Of a stretch of DNA of 64,000 nucleotides, positions 52,529 through 61,107 are shown piece after piece. Location of the stretch: positions 45,796 through 109,795 of the forward strand of contig JAILCC010000015.1 in assembly GCA_024680555.1 (NCBI GenBank), given 5' to 3'. The notes beneath the pieces are model-generated. The model was not told where the DNA came from and made no database searches. It saw nothing but the letters and a program-made list of their open reading frames with translations. This DNA comes from a bacterium (GTDB lineage: Bacteria; Cyanobacteriota; Vampirovibrionia; Gastranaerophilales; JAILCC01). The position numbers and the translations under genes are program-made. The first letter of the stretch is position 1, and each line of letters opens with the position of its first letter.

Positions 52529-52852
52529 CTAATATTCAAAATACTTAGCAAAATCGACATTTTCAAAGTTACATAATGACTGATATACTTCATCATTTTC
52601 ATCCATTTTTTGAAATTGATATTCATCAAATTTCCAATACTTAGGATTTATGCCTGTTACACGGATGATTTTTTTCTCAAATAATATCTTTAATTTTTTT
52701 TTGACGGTTTCTGTTGGCAGGGATAATCTGCGTGCGAGTTCTATGGCGGTAATTCCGTCGTTGCACGAGCATTTTTCGGGTGTGCAGAACATCAATTCAA
52801 GCCCGACAACTTTTAATATTTCATCTGTTTTTGGTGAGTACGATTTGTCCAT
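52529..52852 (-). CDS. Small winged-helix DNA-binding protein
   Basis: The 107-aa protein has a helix-turn-helix of ArsR/Rrf2-like type (ITAIELARRLSLPTETVKKK, then LKILFEKKIIRVTG). The flanks are acidic, with CTPEKCSCN before the HTH, a possible metal or redox site. It is likely a small regulator, divergent from wecB. No Shine-Dalgarno sequence is present; TAAAAT ends 6 nt before the ATG. Confidence 0.7.
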   Translation of the reverse strand: MDKSYSPKTDEILKVVGLELMFCTPEKCSCNDGITAIELARRLSLPTETVKKKLKILFEKKIIRVTGINPKYWKFDEYQFQKMDENDEVYQSLCNFENVDFAKYFEY

Positions 52853-52858
52853 AGTGCA

Positions 52859-52864
52859 ATTTTA
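52859..52864 (-). promoter_or_regulatory. -10 hexamer, leaderless transcript of the winged-helix gene
   Basis: The minus strand reads TAAAAT, six bases, then the ATG at 52852. No good -35 is seen. Confidence 0.4.
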
Positions 52865-52952
52865 CAATATTTTTAATTTCTTTTACATACAATTCATAGG
52901 TGATTTTTTCATGCTAAACTATACTTATAAAAAATTTTTTAGGAGAAAAATT

Positions 52953-54068
52953 TTGGAACAAATCAAAGTCATGTCGGTATTCGGTACAAGACCGGAAGCA
53001 ATAAAAATGGCGCCTGTTGTGCAAGAGCTTGAAAATGATATGAATATTAAATCTATTGTTTGTACAACGGCGCAGCACAGAGAAATGCTCGATCAAGTGC
53101 TTGAGTTATTCAAAATTAAACCGGACTATGACTTAAACATTATGAAAGAAAATCAAAATTTGTGGTCTTTGACATCCGATATTCTTTTAAAAATGAAAGA
53201 TGTTTTGGAACAGGCACAGCCTGATATTGTATTGGTTCACGGTGATACAACAACGGCTTTTGCTGCTGCGCTCAGCGCTTTTTATGCAAAAATCCCCGTA
53301 GGTCACGTAGAAGCAGGTCTGCGCACATTTAATAAGTATTATCCTTTTCCCGAAGAATTAAACAGGGTTGTTGCGGATGCGGTATCGACGTTGTATTTTG
53401 CGCCAACTAGAACATCTGTCCAAAATCTTTTAAACAGCGGAATAAAGGAAGAAAAAAATATTTTTCAGACAGGAAATACAGTTATAGACGCACTTTTGTA
53501 TACGGTAAAAAATCATGAAACAAATTTAGATAACCTTAAGTTAAATCCCGATTTGAGAACAATATTGCTCACGTCGCACCGCAGAGAAAATCTCGGCAAG
53601 CCGCTTGAGGAAATATGTGATGCAATCTTAGAACTCGTAAAAACGCATAAGGATATTCAGGTAATTTATCCTGTTCATTTGAATCCTAACGTGAGAAAGA
53701 CAGTATTTGAAAAACTTGAAAATCACGAGAGAATAATTCTCACGGAGCCAATGGAATATGCGCCTTTTGCAACTTTGATGAAAAAAGCGGACGTTATTTT
53801 GACAGATTCCGGCGGCATTCAGGAAGAAGCACCTGCTTTGGCTAAGCCTGTTTTGGTTTTGCGTGATGAAACAGAACGTCCGGAAGCGTTAGAATTCGGA
53901 ACGGTAAAGCTTGTCGGAACAGATAAAGAAAGAATTGTATCAACGGTTTCCGCTTTACTTAATTCAAAAGAAGAATACGATAAAATGGCTACGGCAGTAA
54001 ATCCGTATGGCGATGGTTTGGCATCAAAGCGCATAGTTAAGGCAATATTAAAATATTTTGCAAAATAA
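52953..54068 (+). CDS. wecB: UDP-N-acetylglucosamine 2-epimerase (non-hydrolysing)
   Basis: WecB converts UDP-GlcNAc to UDP-ManNAc for surface polysaccharide. The protein (371 aa) has FGTRPEAIKMAPVVQEL at the N-terminus, VHGDTTTAFAAALSAFY, GHVEAGLRTFNKYYPFPEE, TSHRRENLGKPL and the UDP site DSGGIQEEAPALAKPVLVLR. The start is TTG at 52953, with AGGAG 7 nt upstream. The frame open before it (to 52650) lies over the divergent regulator and has no homology I can see. Together with the wecA/tagO-type gene it suggests a ManNAc-containing linkage unit or glycan. Confidence 0.96.
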   Translation: MEQIKVMSVFGTRPEAIKMAPVVQELENDMNIKSIVCTTAQHREMLDQVLELFKIKPDYDLNIMKENQNLWSLTSDILLKMKDVLEQAQPDIVLVHGDTTTAFAAALSAFYAKIPVGHVEAGLRTFNKYYPFPEELNRVVADAVSTLYFAPTRTSVQNLLNSGIKEEKNIFQTGNTVIDALLYTVKNHETNLDNLKLNPDLRTILLTSHRRENLGKPLEEICDAILELVKTHKDIQVIYPVHLNPNVRKTVFEKLENHERIILTEPMEYAPFATLMKKADVILTDSGGIQEEAPALAKPVLVLRDETERPEALEFGTVKLVGTDKERIVSTVSALLNSKEEYDKMATAVNPYGDGLASKRIVKAILKYFAK

Positions 54069-54069
54069 T

Positions 54070-54918
54070 TTATACCGTCAAAGATGTTTCGTAACGGAGC
54101 ATTTCTGCTCTTATTGCGCCGAATTTTGCCGAAAGGTCGTCAATGTGGTGCATAAGATACAGGTTGGGTTCGATATTTTTTTCGTCAAGGTCGATAATTG
54201 CGCCCCAATCTTTTCTTCCGTGGTGTGCAGCGATAATTCTTGCAAGTTCAACAAATCCGTTTTGATTTGCCCAAGAAAAGCTGTATAGAGTGTGGCTTAC
54301 CCAGGTTTTTATAAAGTCGTCATTTACTTCAACAAAGCCTGACTCTATATCAATTTTGTATTCAAAAATTTTGCCGAAATCGTGCATTATACATGCCGCT
54401 AAAATCAAGTCTTGATTTATTTTTTGAAATACGGCAGGGAAAATGCTTTTTGCTATTTTTATGCATTCAAGCGTATGAACCAATAAACCGCCGACATAAT
54501 TGTGGTGGTTATTTTTTGCGGCAGGAGAGATTTTTAAAAGTTCTTCATTTTCTTCAAGTTTTGCAATTATTGCATTTCTCAATTTTTCATCTTTTAAATC
54601 AGCCGCTACTCCGAGAAGCTCTTGGTATGCAAGTTCTCTTTGTTCTTCCGTTAAACCTGCTAAAGATTCTTCAACAAGGGACATCTTTTTTATTATGAGA
54701 TTTTTGTACTGTTCGGAATATGTGCCTTCTTCAACAAAAATAATATTATTGGGTTTAAAAAATCTTTTTTCGTAGTTTGCCAATTCTTCTTCCCACATTT
54801 TTGCATTGAAAATCTCTCCGTTTTCAACGGCTTCCAACGTAAAATTACCCATAATTTTTTTCATTTTTGTTTCTGATTCAGAGTAAGATAAAATCTTGTA
54901 TTTTTGCTGAATATTCAT
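54070..54918 (-). CDS. HD-domain protein of the YhaM/CBF1 3'-5' exoribonuclease type
   Basis: YhaM trims RNA and single-stranded DNA from the 3' end. The 282-aa protein has an OB-fold-like N-terminal part with FKPNNIIFVEE (~55-65) and then the HD domain: NHHNYVGGLLVHTLECI, the metal site ACIMHDFGKIFEY, AAHHGRKDWGA and LMHHIDDLSAKFGAI. AAAGG precedes the ATG. It converges with wecB, the stops being 2 nt apart. The exonuclease role is inferred from the motif order. Confidence 0.88.
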   Translation of the reverse strand: MNIQQKYKILSYSESETKMKKIMGNFTLEAVENGEIFNAKMWEEELANYEKRFFKPNNIIFVEEGTYSEQYKNLIIKKMSLVEESLAGLTEEQRELAYQELLGVAADLKDEKLRNAIIAKLEENEELLKISPAAKNNHHNYVGGLLVHTLECIKIAKSIFPAVFQKINQDLILAACIMHDFGKIFEYKIDIESGFVEVNDDFIKTWVSHTLYSFSWANQNGFVELARIIAAHHGRKDWGAIIDLDEKNIEPNLYLMHHIDDLSAKFGAIRAEMLRYETSLTV

Positions 54919-55035
54919 AAGAACCTTTGCCCCTCTTTTTTCGTAATAATAACAGAAAACAAATAATCATACAAGCTGATTTTAGTAGGGTAGAAAGTTG
55001 AAAATAAGAGAGAAATAGGTTAAAATCTCTATTAT

Positions 55036-56484
55036 ATGATGAGGTGTTTTGTGAACGAAACTTCTAACAAAGATTTTATATGGGAAATCAGTCAAACTCT
55101 TTCTTGCAATACCCTTTCCGCAGAAATTGCAAATGGGTTAAAAAGAGTTTTCAATAAATTTTACGGCATTGACGAAATTAACGTGATTTATTTTGATGAG
55201 CGCCAAAATTCTTTTCATGATTTTGCTGATACATCAAGGATATTTGAAGATAAAACAGAAAAAAAATATAAAGCTGTTTTTGAAAAATTGGGCTTTACTC
55301 TCCGCCCGAATTTTATCCTTAATGATAAAACTTATATTATTGATGATGATTTTCACGTTGATAATGAAGTAAATTTGAAAAAAGATGAGAATATTTTTTA
55401 TTTTCCTTTAGTTCAAAATTATAAGTGCATAGGTTTTATTGAACTTTATAAAAAAGGTTCTAAGTCTGTTGATAATGCTTCGGTAAAATCATTTTTTATT
55501 GCTGCAGCAGCAATCTCCGCAATGGTTCTCAATAAAATTTTGACCAACAAAATTACCAAAATAGCTGATTTTTACAAGGCACAAAAAAATATTGCAAAAA
55601 TTCTTGAAACTCAGTATGAATATTCTTTTTTAATTCCAGTAATCGGTGAAATTCTTGATAATTTTGCAAAAGATTATTTCGCATATATCTTTATGAAAAA
55701 TGATGCAGGAAAATTTGAAATAGCATGGCCTTTAAGATATGATAAAAAACGGATACAACCAATGATAGAGCATATTTCCACTAAAAATAAAGTTATGGTA
55801 AAAGATGACTACACTGCGGTTTTATTCCCGATATATTTTGAAAATGCTCTTCAGGGCGCAATTATTATCGACGGCAAGAGCAGAAAAATATTGCAGGAAG
55901 ATATTGATTTCTTGTTGCAATTGTCCGTTCAAACCGCTACAACGCTCGATAAAGCCGGAGTTTATGCGGAAATTGAAAAATACGCAACACAAGATGCTCT
56001 TACCGGGCTAAATAACAGACGCTCACTGGATTTAAGAATTGCACAGGAGGTGGCGGTGGCAAAAAGAAAAAGTCTGCCTTTGTGCGTAATGATGTTGGAT
56101 ATAGATTTTTTCAAAAAAATAAACGATACATATGGGCACTATGTGGGTGATATTGTTCTCAAATCTTTTGCTTCTATCATAAAAGACGAAGTTAGGGAGT
56201 ATGATTTCCCATCCAGATACGGCGGTGAAGAATTCTTTATTATACTTCCATCTACAACAATGCAAGAGGCGACTTCTGTTGCAAATCGGCTTCGTGAGAG
56301 AATACAAAACACGCCGTTTGATATTTCAAAATTCAGCAACGACGTAAAAGAATTGAATATAACTACGAGCGTTGGACTTGCTGAATTATTGCCTGAAATG
56401 GATGTCAAAAAATTGTATGTAAAAGTTGATAAAGCATTGTATGAAGCGAAGAAGACAGGCAGAAACAAGGTGGTTGTACTATGA
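55036..56484 (+). CDS. Diguanylate cyclase with GAF-like sensory region
   Basis: The protein should synthesise c-di-GMP. Its 482 aa have no membrane segment. Residues ~20-165 and ~175-305 look like two GAF-like input domains, and the GGDEF domain follows. It has TQDALTGLNNRRSL, the inhibitory site REYD and the active signature GGEEF in SRYGGEEFFIILPS. A GTG at 55051 with GAGGTG upstream is a possible start, because a TATTAT hexamer abuts the ATG at 55036. The 3' end overlaps the next gene by 4 nt. Confidence 0.92.
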   Translation: MMRCFVNETSNKDFIWEISQTLSCNTLSAEIANGLKRVFNKFYGIDEINVIYFDERQNSFHDFADTSRIFEDKTEKKYKAVFEKLGFTLRPNFILNDKTYIIDDDFHVDNEVNLKKDENIFYFPLVQNYKCIGFIELYKKGSKSVDNASVKSFFIAAAAISAMVLNKILTNKITKIADFYKAQKNIAKILETQYEYSFLIPVIGEILDNFAKDYFAYIFMKNDAGKFEIAWPLRYDKKRIQPMIEHISTKNKVMVKDDYTAVLFPIYFENALQGAIIIDGKSRKILQEDIDFLLQLSVQTATTLDKAGVYAEIEKYATQDALTGLNNRRSLDLRIAQEVAVAKRKSLPLCVMMLDIDFFKKINDTYGHYVGDIVLKSFASIIKDEVREYDFPSRYGGEEFFIILPSTTMQEATSVANRLRERIQNTPFDISKFSNDVKELNITTSVGLAELLPEMDVKKLYVKVDKALYEAKKTGRNKVVVL

Positions 56485-57140
56485 AGAAGATATTAGCAGC
56501 TTTGATATTTGCGATTGTACTTACACTGCCGGCTTTTTGTGCAGAATTTCTTCCGAAATACAAAAGCTCCATAACTGATTACGGTATCGGAATTTATTTT
56601 GGAGATGGAAAGGCAACGGTATATGCCGAGCCTGATGACAAATCCAACGTTGTTGCAAAATTGTCCTGGGATACAGAAAAAGTTAAAATCAACGGCGAAG
56701 AAACTATTCCTAAAAACGTATTTGGGGTGTTTTTGCCTGAGAATGCTTTGTCCGGTTTTATTGCTCTCGATGAATTGGGAACGGAATATACAAAGATTGT
56801 TTATGATACAGCAAAAGGCTTGTCCGGTTGGATTAAAAATGCTCCTGATAATAAAGTGTTTTATTGGCGGCAGCTTTTCTATAAATACGGCAAAACGAGG
56901 GGGCTTTATATCTTTGCGGATATAAACAAAGATGACAGGGTTTTGCATCTTGCGCCGGAAGAAGATGCTGAAGTCAGCTATACGTTCATTTATCCCAAAT
57001 ACATAAGGTTGCAGCTTATAAAAGGTAATTGGGCATTATTAAAAGTTGTAGATTATGATAACGAGCAAAAAGTAGGTTGGTTTAAGTGGCGTAACCCTGA
57101 CGGTACGCTGAATTTGTTCCCATTATTTAACGGCTTTTAG
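56481..57140 (+). CDS. Exported protein with SH3-like segments
   Basis: The 219-aa protein has a signal peptide (MKKILAALIFAIVLTLPAFC, cleavage at about FCA-EF). The mature part has two regions with the pattern of bacterial SH3 domains: KATVYAEPDDKSNVVAKL and, at the end, KVGWFKWRNPDG. It overlaps the diguanylate cyclase gene (ATGA), so the two are made together; a functional link is only inferred. Confidence 0.75.
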   Translation: MKKILAALIFAIVLTLPAFCAEFLPKYKSSITDYGIGIYFGDGKATVYAEPDDKSNVVAKLSWDTEKVKINGEETIPKNVFGVFLPENALSGFIALDELGTEYTKIVYDTAKGLSGWIKNAPDNKVFYWRQLFYKYGKTRGLYIFADINKDDRVLHLAPEEDAEVSYTFIYPKYIRLQLIKGNWALLKVVDYDNEQKVGWFKWRNPDGTLNLFPLFNGF

Positions 57141-57147
57141 TTAAAGC

Positions 57148-57498
57148 CTATTTGCTTCCCAGGCAAAGTCGTTCAACAAATTTAAAACCGCAGAAGAGAA
57201 TTCCTCCTGCAATTGCCCAAATGCCTGCATTTTTGGCTATTTTAGCCATTGTGTCAAAGTTAGAGCCGGATAGGTTGCTTGCGTTGGCAAGTGTGTCTGC
57301 GATAAAGCTTATCGCCCCAATTCCGCCGGATACAAACAATAATCCGCCCCAATCTCTGCTGTATTTTGAGGCTGTTTTGGAAAATGTAAAACTGTCCCCC
57401 AGACCTTTGACCGAACGGTCAAAAGTTTGTGAGTCTGTTAAGTTTTGCCCTCTGCCACCATGAATTGAAGAATAGACCGGTCCAATTGCATCAATCAT
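57148..57498 (-). CDS. Small membrane protein, paired with the next gene (B)
   Basis: The 116-aa protein has a polar N-terminus (~1-50) and two hydrophobic segments (~52-70 and ~90-108). The C-terminal part aligns loosely with its neighbour at 57532-57873 (K-A---AGI----GGI pattern). AAGGA precedes the ATG. No family is recognised. Confidence 0.7.
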   Translation of the reverse strand: MIDAIGPVYSSIHGGRGQNLTDSQTFDRSVKGLGDSFTFSKTASKYSRDWGGLLFVSGGIGAISFIADTLANASNLSGSNFDTMAKIAKNAGIWAIAGGILFCGFKFVERLCLGSK

Positions 57499-57531
57499 GA
57501 TAAGATTCCTTATATTGAATGTACGAATGTG

Positions 57532-57873
57532 TTAGTTTCTGTCAATAGCGTTGTTTACTAATCTGAAAATACCACCCATCAATAGGAATATGCCTGCAAC
57601 TTTTGGGGCATTTTTAAACATTTGTTTTATCGGAATTTGTTCTACGTTCTTGCTGAATTTAGCGACAACGTTTGTTCCGATGTCCCAAATAGCACTAAAC
57701 GCAGCGCCTGTGATGACATTCTTAGCAGCCCATGTACCAAACGAATCTTCTCTGGGATAAACAGGAACCGCAACGAAAGTTGTTCCGCCGTTAAAGTTCG
57801 TGTTTCTGCCATTATTTCTCGTGTAATAAGCGCTGTTGGATGCAGTTTGCATACTAATTGCTTGTGTCTTCAT
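57532..57873 (-). CDS. Small membrane protein, paired with the previous gene (A), N-terminal NFNGG motif
   Basis: The 113-aa protein starts with a polar, Asn/Tyr-rich stretch ending NTNFNGG (~residues 24-30). A short F-N/K-G motif at this position is, as I recall, frequent in Gastranaerophilales proteins. Two weakly hydrophobic segments follow (~50-65 and ~90-107). AGGTAGGTG lies before the ATG, and a TATAAT hexamer occurs about 70 nt upstream. It is the first gene of a two-gene minus-strand unit. Confidence 0.7.
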   Translation of the reverse strand: MKTQAISMQTASNSAYYTRNNGRNTNFNGGTTFVAVPVYPREDSFGTWAAKNVITGAAFSAIWDIGTNVVAKFSKNVEQIPIKQMFKNAPKVAGIFLLMGGIFRLVNNAIDRN

Positions 57874-58148
57874 TTTTTCACCTACCTGCGAAACCCCTCG
57901 GGAATCGCTTAAACTTTTTTAACATTTCTTCTTCTTAACAGAGTATTATAGCAGTAGTGATAAAAAAATGCAAGTGTTTTTTAAAAAAATATTGCTATAA
58001 TTATAAACTCTGTTTTTTGTCACCTAAAATCATTGCTATTATTGATTTTTACACTTTTGGTTTTTTTGTTAAATTCCTCAGGTGGCTGATTTTTTTTAAC
58101 AAAATTCAGATTATTTTTATGATGAACAGATTTTTATGAGGAAAAACC

Positions 58149-58442
58149 ATGCCCCAATTTAGTAATCCTTTTTGCGGAAATAAATGCGACAGAGAAATTA
58201 GCGAAAAAGAGCTCATAAGAGCAATCAGATTTTCTATTGCAAGCGAATACGAGGCTATACAGTTCTATGAACAACTTGCCGAAAGTGTAACAGATAAAGT
58301 GGCTAAAAAGATATTATCCGATGTGGCGCACGAAGAAGAGGAGCATGCAGGAGAATTTTTAAAGTTGTTAGAAATACTAAATCCGGATGAAATTAAAAAT
58401 TATGAGAAAGGAAAGAGTGAAGTAGAAGAAAAATTTTTATAA
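58149..58442 (+). CDS. Small ferritin-like / rubrerythrin-type diiron protein
   Basis: The 97-aa protein has two predicted helices with iron ligands: ASEYEAIQFYEQLAES (~32-47) and VAHEEEEHAGEFLKLLE (~59-75), containing the EEEEH motif. The short length recalls encapsulin-associated ferritin-like proteins, which work as dimers of two-helix units. No encapsulin gene is adjacent. It may store or detoxify iron or peroxide in an anaerobe. GAGG precedes the ATG. Confidence 0.82.
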   Translation: MPQFSNPFCGNKCDREISEKELIRAIRFSIASEYEAIQFYEQLAESVTDKVAKKILSDVAHEEEEHAGEFLKLLEILNPDEIKNYEKGKSEVEEKFL

Positions 58443-58447
58443 TAAAA

Positions 58448-58467
58448 AGCCCGAAAACTTTCGGGCT
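58448..58467. terminator. Terminator between ferritin-like and AMIN-like genes
   Basis: AGCCCGAA and TTCGGGCT form a stem with a short loop. On the minus strand TTTTTATT follows, so it acts best for the minus-strand gene ending at 58500; its location also suits the plus-strand gene. Confidence 0.75.
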
Positions 58468-58499
58468 CATAACTTTTAACAAATTACTCTCTCTAATTT

Positions 58500-59135
58500 T
58501 TACTTTAGGTTAAGCTCTCTAATGGTTGAAGTTTCTTCAAAAGATACTTTTCTGACATTTGCAGGTTGAATGGGCATTCTCTTTATACCTGTGCTTCTTG
58601 CAATGAGTCCGCCTTTTCTTTCAAATGCAACTTTTAAAATTTTATTTTCTTCATCAGCGACAGAAATTTTTGTGCTGAATTTGTTTTGCTTACGCCTTTT
58701 TAGCATCAACAAGGCTGCTCCGATAAGTATCGCTGAAAAGATTTTTAACGGTGTGTGTGCCGGCGCTTTTGCAATTCCATTTGGCGATACAAGGCTGCTT
58801 TTAGCGGCGTTTTTTCCGCTGATTTCGATAACAGTGCCGTTTAAAATGGGTTTGATTATTACATGTTCAAGGTTTGAAGCATTTTGGTATATAGTCTCAG
58901 TTTTTTGGGAAACTGTTAAACCCTTAACTTCCAATATAATTTTGTCATCAGAAAGATTTTTTTGGCTATAAAAAGCTTTTTTATCGGTATTTAATTTGAT
59001 TTCGTATCCGTAGTTTTTGCTGTCGGAAATAACAACGCTATTAATAATGCCGTTTTTTGCATAAACTTTTGAACCGCTTATTACTATAGCGATAAAAATA
59101 AATACAGAGCATAATACGAGTCGTAATTTGTCCAT
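58500..59135 (-). CDS. AMIN-like exported protein with a membrane segment
   Basis: The protein (about 211 aa) has a signal sequence (MDKLRLVLCSVFIFIAIVIS). An AMIN-like beta domain (IINSVVISDSKNYGYEIKLN, then DDKIILEVKGLTVS) follows, then a membrane segment near residues 130-146 and a basic tail of about 60 aa. AMIN domains target proteins to septum or pole envelopes. The frame opens with GTG at 59162, but the ATG at 59135 begins the signal sequence, so I use that. The assignment is by pattern only. Confidence 0.7.
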   Translation of the reverse strand: MDKLRLVLCSVFIFIAIVISGSKVYAKNGIINSVVISDSKNYGYEIKLNTDKKAFYSQKNLSDDKIILEVKGLTVSQKTETIYQNASNLEHVIIKPILNGTVIEISGKNAAKSSLVSPNGIAKAPAHTPLKIFSAILIGAALLMLKRRKQNKFSTKISVADEENKILKVAFERKGGLIARSTGIKRMPIQPANVRKVSFEETSTIRELNLK

Positions 59136-59229
59136 AGTTATATACCTACTCCCTACACACAATAAGAATAACGCTTTATGTATAACGGCGCATCCATCAA
59201 AAGATATAAATTTTTCTAAATCTAAAGGT

Positions 59230-59799
59230 TTATTTTTCCGATTTTATTTCAAATATCATTTGCTTTGCCGCTCTTGATAAAACATTTTCTTTTTCAAGAG
59301 CAATATAGCGTTTCAGACAGTTGACGGCTCTGTCGTTTTCACCTGTTTTTCTGTAAATTAAACCAAGCATGAAATAAGCTTGAGAATTCATTCCGTCATT
59401 TGCTATTTGCGATTGATAATCAGATATTCTGGAATATAAACTGCCGTCTTGTACATATACATTTATTAAATTATTATAATATTCAAGAAAAACGGGGTTA
59501 AGTTCTATTGCTCTTTCAAAACACGGTCTTGCCGCATCTATGGCGCCTATTTTGGACAATGCAATACCGAGATTGTTATAATATGCTGCGCTAGATGGCG
59601 CATTTGGCGAAAGAGCTATAGCGAGTCTGAATTCTGCTATGGCATGATTCAAATGTCCCATTTCCATGTACGCAACGCCCTGATTATTTCTGTCTGCTGC
59701 GTTGGCTGCGGCATTTAAGGGTTCAACGTGGTATTCGTATTTGTACCCTTGGATGAAAAATATGGATAAAAGTATCAATAAAAATACTTTGAATTTCAC
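59230..59799 (-). CDS. Exported tetratricopeptide repeat protein
   Basis: The 189-aa protein has an N-terminal signal (KFKVFLLILLSIFFIQG) and four to five TPR units, such as AYYNNLGIALSKIGAIDAAR and AYFMLGLIYRKTGENDRAV. The start is GTG at 59799, with AGGA 8 nt upstream. It follows the aminopeptidase gene by 10 nt, so it is probably in the same transcript. Confidence 0.83.
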   Translation of the reverse strand: MKFKVFLLILLSIFFIQGYKYEYHVEPLNAAANAADRNNQGVAYMEMGHLNHAIAEFRLAIALSPNAPSSAAYYNNLGIALSKIGAIDAARPCFERAIELNPVFLEYYNNLINVYVQDGSLYSRISDYQSQIANDGMNSQAYFMLGLIYRKTGENDRAVNCLKRYIALEKENVLSRAAKQMIFEIKSEK

Positions 59800-59809
59800 T
59801 TATAATTTC

Positions 59810-60910
59810 CTATATTAAAAATTTGCCGTTTTCGTATATCAGTTCGTCATCTGCGTATATTTTGCCGCCGTTTTTCATATTTTTGATTATATCCCAGTGG
59901 AGTCCTGATTCATTTTTGCCGCCGGTTTCCGGATAAGAAGCCCCAAATGCTATGTGAATAGAACCGCCTATTTTTTCATCAAGAAGGATGTCACCTGTGA
60001 TATGTGTTACGTTCGGATTTGTTCCTATTGCAATTTCGCCTACGTAGCTTGCGCCTTCGTCGAGATTAAGCATTTTTTGTAAAAATTCTTCGTTCTTTTC
60101 GGCATGTGCTTCTACGACTTTGCCGTCTTTTAAGGTTATGGTTATATTATTGACTTCGTTTCCTCTGTATATTGCGGGAAAGTCGAAGAATACTGTTCCG
60201 TTTGCGCTATTTTCCACCGGAGAAGTGAAGATTTCTCCGTCAGGGAAATTGTTTTTGCCCGAGCAGCTAATCCATTTTCTGCCTTCGGTGCTGAAAGTTA
60301 TGTCTGTTTTTTCGCCAACGTAGCGAATTTTGCTTTTTGTGGTGAGGATATCAGCAATTCTTGATTGGAATTTATCCATTTCTTTCCATTTACCAACAGG
60401 ATCGGGTTCATTTAGAAAGCATGTGCTTAGCAAAAATTCGGAATACTCCTCCAGAGACATTTTGCCTTCTTGCGCTCTTGAATTTGTCGGAAAGTTGCAT
60501 ATAACCCAGTTTAGTTCTCCTTTTTCCGCTCTGGACAACATTAAAGTCGAAAGAGGTTTGGTTGCCTTAGAGCGTTTTGCCTGCTTTTCTGACGGAACCA
60601 TAGAGAGCGCTTTTGTGTTATATGGTGCACTTATTGCGATTAGAGCATCCGCATTTTCGTATTCGTATTTTACAGAGTCATCAACATATTCCAGTTCTTC
60701 GTCAGACGCATACTTAAAATAACTGTTATTTATTTCATCTAAAGATATTCTTAAAATCGGGTGTCCGCCCTGTTTTAAAATCTCCTCGTATACAGCTTTA
60801 ACTAACGGTTGTGCCTGAGCTTCCGCCCTTATTATTACTTTGTCCCCTTTTTTAACTGCGGTAGAGTAATTTACAAGTACTTTTGCGTATTTTTGCCAAA
60901 TATTTTCCAT
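59810..60910 (-). CDS. M29-family aminopeptidase
   Basis: M29 metallo-aminopeptidases (AmpS/PepS type) remove N-terminal residues from peptides. The 366-aa protein has the typical N-terminal YSTAVKKGDKVIIRAEAQA. The catalytic C-terminal half carries FPDGEIFTSPVENSANG and IHIAFGASYPETGGKN. The conserved SGLHWDII provides His and Asp metal ligands. AAGGAG is 8 nt before the ATG. Confidence 0.93.
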   Translation of the reverse strand: MENIWQKYAKVLVNYSTAVKKGDKVIIRAEAQAQPLVKAVYEEILKQGGHPILRISLDEINNSYFKYASDEELEYVDDSVKYEYENADALIAISAPYNTKALSMVPSEKQAKRSKATKPLSTLMLSRAEKGELNWVICNFPTNSRAQEGKMSLEEYSEFLLSTCFLNEPDPVGKWKEMDKFQSRIADILTTKSKIRYVGEKTDITFSTEGRKWISCSGKNNFPDGEIFTSPVENSANGTVFFDFPAIYRGNEVNNITITLKDGKVVEAHAEKNEEFLQKMLNLDEGASYVGEIAIGTNPNVTHITGDILLDEKIGGSIHIAFGASYPETGGKNESGLHWDIIKNMKNGGKIYADDELIYENGKFLI

Positions 60911-61040
60911 TTTAAATCTCCTTAATGATACCTTTGTTCTAATTATAATAATTTATATAGAAAATTTCTTGATGAATTTGTATGATATTTAAGTTTCGTA
61001 AAATTATGTAACGTTTTGTAAAATTTATGCCAACATGACC

Positions 61041-61067
61041 TAAAGTTTTTTAAAATTATGTCGATAT
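61041..61067 (+). promoter_or_regulatory. Sigma-28-type promoter of the giant prepilin-like gene
   Basis: TAAAGTTT, 11 bp, then GTCGATAT. The -35 is identical to the one before the flagellar operon, with the same 11-bp spacing; the -10 matches GCCGATAA at six of eight. The start codon is 41 nt downstream. A TATAAT at 61083-61088 is an alternative housekeeping -10. Confidence 0.6.
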
Positions 61068-61107
61068 ATGACTACAAATATATATAATGCGCATGAAGGA
61101 GTAATAT

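Noticed and set aside
52650..52952. N-terminal extension of WecB from the upstream open frame
   Set aside because: It overlies the divergent winged-helix gene and lacks a ribosome site; AGGAG is 7 nt before the TTG at 52953, where the epimerase fold begins.
57957..58139. 60-codon plus-strand frame upstream of the ferritin-like gene
   Set aside because: Very hydrophobic and Phe/Ile/Lys-rich as expected from A/T-rich intergenic DNA; no ribosome site and no family.
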